Shown: piece after piece, positions 52,344-64,000 of the stretch
Layout: each line of letters starts with the position of its first letter
How positions within the stretch are numbered: position 1 is the first letter of the stretch
From: JACVRW01 sp963751835
GTDB taxonomy: Bacteria > Actinomycetota > Thermoleophilia > Solirubrobacterales > Thermoleophilaceae
Direction: 5' to 3'
Length of the DNA: 64,000 nt
NCBI GenBank assembly: GCA_963751835.1
Contig: CAVVWD010000011.1
Span: forward strand, 481,828-545,827
Program-made: the position numbers and the translations under genes
The notes under the pieces: model-generated
What the model saw: only the letters and a program-made list of their open reading frames with translations
What the model was told of the DNA's origin: nothing
The model's database searches: none

Positions 52344-52867
52344 GAGTGAATGCCGCAGAGGAACGAGAGCTTGGCGCCCTTCTTGGCGGTGATCTTCACC
52401 TTCTCCTTCGACTTCGGCGCGAGGAAGATCGAGTCGCCGGGCTGATCGAAGCCGTCCTTACCAACGTTCACGAGCAGGATCCCCGGCTCTTCGCGCTCCT
52501 CACCGGTCGCAGGGTCGATGGCCTCGTGTGCCACGGCGAGCTTGCCGCAGGCGCCCTTCGGGCTGAAGCAAGCCTCCATTCCAGCCAGGTTGCGCGGCAG
52601 GTCCGACTTCTTGACGAGCGAGAAGGTGTGCGGAGCCTCGGTCTTGTTGACAAGGGTCAGCGTGCCGCCCGACTTGATCACGGTGATGTCGCGGTCGAAG
52701 CGCGAACCATCCTGCACATAGCGGTTGGCCTTGAACTCCGACTTGTCGATGGCCTTCAGCGTCGCCTTCGAGGGCGCGTTCTGGGCGGTCGCCGGGACGA
52801 CCGCGGCCAGCGCGACTGCGAGCCCGAGCGCGGGCACGGCCGCGCGCGCGAGTGTACGTCTTGACAT
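52313..52867 (-). CDS. Secreted cupredoxin-domain protein
   Basis: A 184-residue protein with signal peptide LARAAVPALGLAVALAAVVP ending at ATAQ. One cupredoxin domain has the copper ligands His in APHTFSLV and Cys/His/Met in FLCGIHSWMQGTLEV. A Lys-rich N-terminus and two extra cysteines (EACFSPKGACGK) form a likely disulfide loop. First gene of the cupredoxin-oxidase-cupredoxin-cupin set, with a good GGAAAGGA ribosome site and a near-consensus promoter upstream. Confidence 0.86.
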   Translation of the reverse strand: MSRRTLARAAVPALGLAVALAAVVPATAQNAPSKATLKAIDKSEFKANRYVQDGSRFDRDITVIKSGGTLTLVNKTEAPHTFSLVKKSDLPRNLAGMEACFSPKGACGKLAVAHEAIDPATGEEREEPGILLVNVGKDGFDQPGDSIFLAPKSKEKVKITAKKGAKLSFLCGIHSWMQGTLEVK

Positions 52868-52974
52868 GTGTTCCTTTCCGCGCCGCTGGACCAGCGACGG
52901 CGTCCAGAGTTATGGTCTGCCTACGGGCAGCAGGTACGGCTTCCCCTCCCCTGCCCGCAGGGAGTGCTCAGACC

Positions 52975-53003
52975 AAGCTAGGTGCGGTCCCCACTCCTGT
53001 CAA
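52975..53003 (-). promoter_or_regulatory. Near-consensus vegetative promoter of the copper-protein operon
   Basis: On the minus strand TTGACA (53003-52998), exactly 17 bases, then TAGCTT (52980-52975). Transcription would start near 52968, giving a leader of about 100 bases with hairpins. This is the best promoter match seen in the window. Confidence 0.75.
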
Positions 53004-53046
53004 GCGATCTGCCGAATGGCGCGGGTGGGAGCGACCACGAACGATC

Positions 53047-53079
53047 CCGACTTGATGTCGTCACGCGACACGAAGTCGG
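53047..53079. repeat. Dispersed palindromic element, copy 3 (33 bp)
   Basis: Perfect outer arms CCGACTT/AAGTCGG, then two mismatched pairs, then TGTCG/CGACA-type pairs around a 5-base centre. Same outline and core (CTTG.TGTCGT...CGACAC.AAGTCGG) as the copy at 27214-27248, 26 kb away. Confidence 0.75.
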
Positions 53080-53183
53080 CAACGTTGAGCAATAACGACC
53101 CCGGCGCTGACAGTCAGACCGCCGGCGCCCGTAAACCAAACCCACTCCCTCCCCAGCCCAAGCACGTCCACGACCCAGCACCA

Positions 53184-53217
53184 CCCCGGGAGCCACAGTA
53201 CTGCTGGCCCGCCGGGG
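53184..53217 (-). terminator. Hairpin after the NIPA/EamA-like gene
   Basis: CCCCGG/CCGGGG closes a stem that continues through AGCC.CAGT/ACTG..GGC, 27 bases beyond the stop of the membrane-protein gene. There is no T run. Confidence 0.4.
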
Positions 53218-53243
53218 CCGCTTCGGGCCGAGGGCCGGGCCCG

Positions 53244-54107
53244 CTAAGCCGTCGCCCGGGCCGCCCGCAGCGGCGCCGGCGTGAGCGTGGCCGCGACGAT
53301 CACGAGCACGAAGGCGAAGCTCTGCAGCACGATCCCGATCGCGCTGCCCGGCATCGGGTCGCCGAACACGAGGATTCCGCCGCTGATCGCCGAGACGTTG
53401 GCCGCGGCGCTCGTGAGCGTGATGACCGGCACGGCCTCGCCCTTCTGGAGCCCGCGGGCGGACGCGTAGAAGGCGATCACCGACGCGAGCACGCAGGTCA
53501 GGAGCCACGGTGACACGAGACCGAACACGCCAGCGTCCCCGACCGATGTGGTGAGCGCCTTGATCGCGACGTCCGAAACGCCGAACAGGATGCCGGCCGC
53601 GGTGCCGAGCATCACGCCGTGATGCGCGTGCGCGCCGAGCTTCTTGGACAGCACGAGGAACGTGCCGAGCACGAGCAGCGCGGACTCGAAGGCGATCATG
53701 CCCGCCATCGAGTAGCTCCCATGGCCGCCGCCGTGCGTCGGCAGCGTGACCGCGAGCAGCACGAGGCCGAGCGCGGTGAGGCCGACGCCCGCCCACTGGC
53801 GGGTGCCGACCGAATAGCCGAACCAGCGCTCGGCCAGCACGGTGAGGAACACAAGGCCGCCGGCGATCACCGCCTGGACGACCGACAGCGGCGCCATCGC
53901 GAGTGCGGCCACGTGGAAGGTCCATGCCACGAGCGCCACGAGCATTCCGATCGCGAACCACTTCGAGCGGAAGAGGCCCACGGCGCTGCTCACCGGGTGC
54001 CTTATGGATACGTCAGGGGCGGCGCAGGCGCCCCGATGTTTGAGCAGGAAGCCCACGTTGGTTGCAAGTGCGCAAAGCAACGCGAGCAGGATTCCTAATT
54101 GGATCAC
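53244..54107 (-). CDS. DMT-superfamily membrane protein (NIPA/EamA-like)
   Basis: A 287-residue protein with about nine hydrophobic helices, starting LGILLALLCALATNVGFLLK. It shows the repeated drug/metabolite-transporter layout, and features such as APLSVVQAVIAGGLVFLTVL and ANVSAISGGILVFGDPMPGS recall NIPA magnesium-transporter relatives and EamA exporters. Substrate unknown. It stands alone: the plus-strand HAD-like gene diverges from it and the palindromic region follows. Confidence 0.78.
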   Translation of the reverse strand: MIQLGILLALLCALATNVGFLLKHRGACAAPDVSIRHPVSSAVGLFRSKWFAIGMLVALVAWTFHVAALAMAPLSVVQAVIAGGLVFLTVLAERWFGYSVGTRQWAGVGLTALGLVLLAVTLPTHGGGHGSYSMAGMIAFESALLVLGTFLVLSKKLGAHAHHGVMLGTAAGILFGVSDVAIKALTTSVGDAGVFGLVSPWLLTCVLASVIAFYASARGLQKGEAVPVITLTSAAANVSAISGGILVFGDPMPGSAIGIVLQSFAFVLVIVAATLTPAPLRAARATA

Positions 54108-54271
54108 TGGTATCTGGATATGGGGTCTGGTTTAGGTACGGCGGGACTGGCGGATTCCCAACCCGTACTTCGTGCTATCGGCCCTCACGCCTCCCACTTG
54201 AATGGAAAGGCGCTCCCTCGTCACTCTCTTGGCTACCTCAGTAACGGCATTCCGAAACTTTGGATCCAACA

Positions 54272-54769
54272 ATGCGACAACCGCCGATCCTGTTCGTTGA
54301 CGTGGACGGGGTGATCAGCCTCTTCGGGTTCGCACCCGGAGCCGGCACCCTGCCTGGTCCCCTCTACTGGATCGACGGCGTGGCGCACTGCATCCCCGAG
54401 GAGATCGGGGAACGGCTGCGGAGCGTAGCTGACGAATTCGAGCTTGTCTGGGCAACCGGCTGGGAGGAACGTGCGAATGAGCATTTGCCGTTCCTCCTGA
54501 AGCTCCCGTTCCGCGACCTGCCCTTCCTCACTTTCGACGGCCGCGCGGTGTTCGGCTCGGCCCACTGGAAGCTGGACGCGATCGACGAGTACGCGGGCGA
54601 CCGGCCCGCCGCCTGGATCGACGACAACATCGACGAGACCTGCCTCGCCTGGGCGGAGGCCCGCGAAGCGCCGACCCTGATCGTGGAGACCGAGTCGTCT
54701 GAGGGCATGACGGACGAGCACGTGGCCCGGCTGCTGGAGTGGGCGGCCAGCCTCCGCGCCGAGTCCTGA
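54272..54769 (+). CDS. HAD-like domain protein
   Basis: A 165-residue protein with a HAD-type motif 1 (ILFVDVDGVISLFGF), where the DxDG Asp pair is kept. A late acidic motif (PAAWIDDNIDETCLAW) matches HAD motif 4, and WATGWEERAN may be motif 2 (Thr). No clear cap domain. Such short proteins are common in actinobacteria as secondary-structure-like hydrolases of unknown substrate. ATG 54272 is chosen; TTG at 54260 would add four residues. The plus-strand gene sits alone between two minus-strand genes. Confidence 0.7.
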   Translation: MRQPPILFVDVDGVISLFGFAPGAGTLPGPLYWIDGVAHCIPEEIGERLRSVADEFELVWATGWEERANEHLPFLLKLPFRDLPFLTFDGRAVFGSAHWKLDAIDEYAGDRPAAWIDDNIDETCLAWAEAREAPTLIVETESSEGMTDEHVARLLEWAASLRAES

Positions 54770-54805
54770 AACAGACATCAGGCGTGATTCTGCGAACCGT
54801 TCTGC

Positions 54806-57800
54806 CTAGCCCGTCACGTCAGGCGCCTGGGCGGGCAGCACGAGCACGCTGACCCGCGCGCGGCTATCGCGCACGTAGGGCCCGGTGACGGCCGCGGTCA
54901 GGGTCACGCGGCGCGGGCGGTCCAGACCGGTGGCGCGTAGCTGGAGTCGGAAGCGCCGGGAGCGATTGCCCGCGATGCGGCGAACGCGCCAGCACGCCCG
55001 GCCGTCGCGGATACTGGCGCCGCCGACGCTGACGATGGCGAGGCCGTCCGGTACCCGGACGCAGACTTGCGTTGCCCGGGCTGGGCGCCGCTTTCGGGTC
55101 TTGACCGTGGTGACGACGCCGATCACCTCGTCGGGCTTGACTCGCTTGCTCGTGGTGTCGACGGCGACGCTCACCACGGCCAGCCTCGGATCGATGCTCG
55201 CCTCATCGGCGTTGTTGGGCGGAGCCGTATCGGTCTCGGCGGGGCTCACCTCGGCCGCCAACGTCAGGCGCTGGGCCTCGAGCGGCCGCAGCCTCACGGC
55301 GAACGTACGGCGCTCACCCACGGCGAGGCTCCCCAGGGCACAGCTGCCCCCCACCCCGCAGCCGACCTGGGCGGCCCCTACGCCGAGATCGTCGACCCGC
55401 GCGCCGCGGCGCGAAAGCTCGAGCTGAACCGCGCTGGCCGCCGAGGGCCCGTTGTTGACCACGGCCACGCGCCAGCTACCCGGTTCGCCGACCGTGTAGG
55501 GGCTCGCCGGCGGGCGCACGTTGACGGCCACATCGAGGCTCGGCGGCGGGAACAGGGACGGCCCGGGCGGGGGCGGCACCAGCTCGAGGGGGCCGACCAC
55601 CAGGTCACTTGCGTCGGAGTTGCTGGAGGGCACGACCTCCGCCGGGGCGAGGGTGGGGTCGGCGGGCTCGGAGGCGACGGAGGCGGCGTTGCGCACGGTC
55701 CGGCCCGCCAGCGAGCGAGTCGACCCGAACATCGACGCCCAGCTCGCGTGACGCACCGGCGTTCAGCGCGCCCAGCGTGCATGACAGGGCCTGGCCCACC
55801 GCCGAGCACACCCCGGCCGTGTCCCCGACGAAGCTGAGTCCGTCCGGCAGGCTGTCGCGGACGATCACGTCCGGCGCGTCGCTCGGCCCGCGGTTGGCGA
55901 TCTGGAAGGTGTAACGCCCCACGCCGCCGGGCGCCACCGGGTCCGGCGGCCCGACCTTCGTCAGCTCGAGGTCGGCGGCGGGGATCGGCACGAGGGAAAC
56001 GGTGTCCGTGGCGAGCGCGGGGTTGGGGTCGACCGAGTCGGAGATCGCGCCGATGCTGTTGAGCACCGTCTTGCCCCGGCTGTCCGGCGCCAGCCGGGCG
56101 GTGATGGTGATCGTCTCGGTCTGGCCGGGTGTCGAGCGAGTCGATCGCGCAGCGCATGTTGCGCGCGTCCGGCAGCCAGTCGCAGGTGCCGCCGCCCGTA
56201 AAGGTGCCCGTCGGGATGTCCGGCGCGTAGAAATCGTCGGGGAGAATGTCGCGGGTGCTGACGTTGTTGGCAGTCGAGGGCCCGGCGTTGGTCACCGCCA
56301 CCGTGTACGTGACGAAGTCGCCGGCCGTCGGGTTCGGCGTAGGGGCGAAGGTCTTGTCGACCTGAAGGTCGCTGCTCACCGGCACGTCGACGATGGCGTC
56401 CGTAGTGTTGTTGCCCGCCACCGGGTCGTCGCTCGCCCCAGCGTCCGTGACGGTGGCGACGTTCGTGACGGTGGTATTCACCGCTGCGTCGAGCACCCGC
56501 GCCCTGATGGTGATGGTGGCCCGCTGGCCCGGCGCCAGGGCGCCGAGCGCGCAGACGACCGCGGTGGTGCATGAGCCGCGGTCGCTGGTCACCTCGAGCG
56601 CGGCGAAGTTGGGCGCCAACGTGTCGGTGACCTGGACGGCGGTCGCCGTCGAAGGCCCGCTATTGACCACGTCCAGCGTGAAGGTGACCTCTCCGCGCGC
56701 GGGCACGACGGCTTGATCCGCGACCTTGGTGATCGCCAGGTCCGCCTGCGCGATCGCCCCGCCCGCGTCGGTCGCCGAGTTATTCGTGTCGTCGGTGTCA
56801 CCTCCGCCGGACACGGTCGCCGTGTTGATGACGGTCGCGGGCGCCGGGTCGGCCACCGTGGCGTTGACGGTGATCGGCGGGTACGCCTGCCCCGCCGGCA
56901 GCGCGTCCGGGCGGGTGCAGGTCACGGTGCTCGCGGCGGTCGTGCACGTCCAGCCGGCGCCGGATGCCGAGTTGACCGATGAGAACTGCGCCGGGTCGAA
57001 GGTGTCCACGACGGTGACGGTCCCGCTCGTGGGGAGGTCGCCATTGTTGGCCACGCCGATGGTGAAGTTGTAGGCCTGACCCCCGACGAAGGTGCCGCCC
57101 GCGTGGGCCTTCGTCGGCACGAGGTCGGCGCCGGCGACGACGTTCGTGACGGGATTGGAGAACTCCTCGGGGAACTGCGTGCCGAGCGTCAAGCCGACGA
57201 AGGACGCGTGGCCCTGGTTGACGATCTCGGCGGTGCGCGGGGCGTCGGCCGTGACCTGGACCCGAAATCGCGCGCACGCCGTCTGCCCGGGCTCGAGCCG
57301 CCCGCCCGAGGTGTCGTTCGCGCCGGTTCCGAGGCGGAAGACGGTCTGGCCGGCGGCGGGGTCGAACTCGGCCACGCCGTCGCCGATCGTGTCGGTTGCC
57401 GGAACGAACGTCCCGCACGCGCCCCCGCTGGTCGTCACGGGTGTCGTCGAGAGGCTGTTCGGCACATACGTCGACCGCGCCGGGATCGGGTCGAAGAACC
57501 GCAGGCTCACGGCGGGGTCCTGCCCGGTGTTGGTCAACCGCACGGTGTATTCCAGCTGGTCGCCGCGCTCGGTAGCGCCGCCGTTCACGTCGACCACGGA
57601 CTTCACGGGCCGGATGTCCGGCGCGAAGATGTCGGTGGTGAAAAAGACGCCGGCGGGGTAGTAGGTCTCCTCGTTGGTCGTCAGGCGGATGGTCGCGCTG
57701 GTGGCGCCGTTGGGCAGCACCCCGTCTTCGCGGAAGAGGTTCATGTCCGCGCCGAGTTGGTTGACGTAGTTTGGATTCTTGTCCGTCACGTTCACGGCGA

Positions 57801-58656
57801 AGCGGGTGATCGACGAGTTGAACACGTTGTCCGCCGGGTTCGCCGCGTCGAAGATCGGCGTCGAGTTCAGCGTTGCGCTGTCGCCCCTGGACGTGCGGTC
57901 GCCCTCGCTACTCCACAGACCGACGGTGGTGCGCACCGGCCCGAAGGGGGGCGTGATGAAGCCGGACAGCGAGGCCGACGCCACCGGCGTCGCTCGGCTG
58001 ACCGTCGCCAAGCCCGTCGAACACCGTGAGATTGCGCGGCGGTTGGGTCGAGTCGCGGAAGACGACGATCAGCTCCCACGCCGCATAGCGGTCCTCGCCC
58101 GTGCCGGACTGCACGTTGGCCACCGTGTAGGCGCCAACGCCCGCTGCGCGGACCTGATTCGGTCACCTCGGCGAAACCGCTGTAGCGGGTCCCGTTCGTG
58201 TCGAGCGTCTGAGCGGTGATCGGGGCGTAGGCCGTCGCGCCGGGGACGCGCAGGCTCGCGGTGTTGCGAAGCGCCGGGGTCGGCGCCGCGGCCCCGCGGC
58301 GCCGCGGCGGTATCGCCGGCCCAGTACAGGCCCGCCCACAGCACCAGCGCATCCGCGGGCATGCTGAGGTCCGCCGAGGACGAGTTGAACGTCCCGGGCT
58401 GGCCGTCGACGTCCACGTAGGTCATCGCCCAGCCGTTGTTGTTGCCCAGCGTCCCGCCCTGGGTCCCGGCCCGGGCCGCGTCGCAGGTCGGCCCCCCGAG
58501 GCCGGGCACGTCATCAGCGTATTGGCCGCGAAGGTGATCGAGCCCGCGTCGTTGGTCGTATAGCGGATGGCGAACGGCCGATCGGCGTGGGCAGCGGCGG
58601 GAAGCAGCAGGGCAAGAACCACCCCAGCCGAGCGTTACGGCAAACCGCAGCCCCAT
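54806..58656 (-). CDS. Large secreted DUF11-repeat protein (seven frameshifts)
   Basis: One long gene in pieces, about 1,280 residues. Once a G-run indel near 58635 is corrected, the start MGLRFAVTLGWVVLALLLPA is a signal peptide. An N-terminal ~300-residue domain follows (NNGWAMTYVDVDGQPGTF, LVLWAGLYWAGDTAA, YAAWELIVVFRDSTQPPRNL). At least five DUF11-type beta domains come next, each with a DLAITK/DLQVDK opening, YTVAVTNAGPSTANNVSTRD-like core and CALGALAPGQRATITI end. Frame changes lie near 58635, 58500, 58310, 58150, 58010, 56135 and 55745. DUF11 proteins are surface or extracellular. There is no anchor helix or LPxTG at the end (VLVLPAQAPDVTG). Coding bias is kept throughout, so errors or very recent decay are equally possible. 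Confidence 0.75.
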
Positions 58657-58711
58657 TTGGGAGGCTACCGCGCTTCTCTGCCCGGGCACCCGGCTGCGCT
58701 TGACCGCCCGA

Positions 58712-58750
58712 CCACGAAAAGAGGCGGGCCGCCCGGAAAGGCGGCCCGCC
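58712..58750 (-). terminator. Rho-independent terminator of rpoBC
   Basis: On the minus strand a perfect 11-bp stem GGCGGGCCGCC/GGCGGCCCGCC with a 6-base loop is followed by TCTTTTC. It begins 35 bases after the corrected rpoC stop and ends before the DUF11 gene start. Confidence 0.85.
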
Positions 58751-58785
58751 CGCGAGTTCGCGAGGGAATGTGGCCGGGTCCGGCC

Positions 58786-62852
<4,067 letters not shown>

Positions 62853-62864
62853 GAATTTGGTCCC

Positions 62865-64000
<1,136 letters not shown>

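Larger units (their letters stand above)
52868..53243. other. 376-base gene-free region upstream of the copper-protein operon
   Basis: No credible coding frame. Going from the cupredoxin start it holds: a ~100-base leader with hairpins (CTCCCTGC/GCAGGGGAG with one bulge, and CTGCC/GGCAG, closed by GGTCTG/CAGACC), the promoter at 52975-53003, the dispersed palindrome at 53047-53079, and a CCCCGG/CCGGGG hairpin at 53184-53217 that probably ends the upstream membrane-protein gene. Confidence 0.7.

Noticed and set aside
52921..52945. 16S rRNA fragment (a stretch resembles the CCTACGGG universal primer site)
   Set aside because: The match is only about 14 bases, with no rRNA sequence around it.
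54108..54271. tRNA or small RNA gene in the AT-richer gap
   Set aside because: No cloverleaf, no T-arm consensus and no stable long stem found.
54806..58656. Several separate small secreted proteins
   Set aside because: The pieces join in order into a single signal-peptide-led DUF11 protein with one-base shifts between them.

Overview
The window is about 70% G+C, with strong codon bias and frequent 4-base GTGA/ATGA gene overlaps. Its proteins point to a deep-branching, high-GC actinobacterium, probably class Thermoleophilia (Solirubrobacterales/Gaiellales-like). The clues are an actinobacterial RpoC insertion, zinc-type S4, S14 and L36, an F420-type luciferase-like oxidoreductase, NAD-dependent ligase, a cyclic-di-AMP riboswitch and many apparently leaderless starts. 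The class is an inference; the phylum is fairly safe.

Layout. Positions 1-27.7 kb are mixed housekeeping and accessory genes on both strands. They include a membrane-anchored ECF sigma factor with a built-in zinc anti-sigma motif, Nif3-like protein, a Gfo/Idh/MocA oxidoreductase, sulfite oxidase, an LLM oxidoreductase, acyl-CoA synthetase, a HisC-like aminotransferase, a patatin-like protein, a PBP4-type carboxypeptidase, a six-gene minus-strand run (SnoaL-like, phosphoesterase, methyltransferase, truA, surE, ligA), an Rrf2 regulator facing a cysA-cysW-cysT-sbp sulfate uptake operon, a cation antiporter, a cell-wall hydrolase under a c-di-AMP riboswitch, NAD kinase and RidA. Positions 27.8-50.1 kb hold one long minus-strand ribosomal superoperon, listed 3' to 5': rplQ, rpoA, rpsD, rpsK, rpsM, rpmJ, map, adk, secY, rplO, rpmD, rpsE, rplR, rplF, rpsH, rpsZ, rplE, rplX, rplN, rpsQ, rpmC, rplP, rpsC, rplV, rpsS, rplB, rplW, rplD, rplC, rpsJ, tuf, fusA, then rpsG and rpsL. 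It is broken between fusA and rpsG by two plus-strand genes. Positions 50.1-54.8 kb carry a cupin, a cupredoxin/two-domain multicopper oxidase/cupredoxin operon, a NIPA/EamA-like membrane protein and a small HAD-like protein. A large secreted DUF11-repeat protein and then rpoC and the 3' part of rpoB complete the window.

Most unusual signals. (1) Three copies of a 124-166 bp imperfect palindrome sit exactly at ribosomal-gene boundaries (rplQ 3' end, rpsK-rpsD spacer, rpsG 3' end). They share an inner skeleton, a conserved G.A mismatch and an AAGC box, and their helices covary, so they look like a structured RNA or ERIC-like element family. (2) A 56-bp palindromic coding module is shared by the tails of S5 and S17, with a compensatory change in its hairpin. 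(3) L22 carries an N-terminal SAP domain. (4) The sigma factor is a sigma/anti-sigma/membrane fusion. (5) A 33-35 bp dispersed palindrome family occurs at 27.2 and 53.1 kb.

Sequence quality. Single-base indels break genes that must be intact in life (fusA, rplE twice, the rpoC end), as well as dacB, the sigma factor and the DUF11 gene (seven times). Several lie in short homopolymers, and most look like assembly errors rather than biology. Coordinates for those genes span the reconstructed frame.
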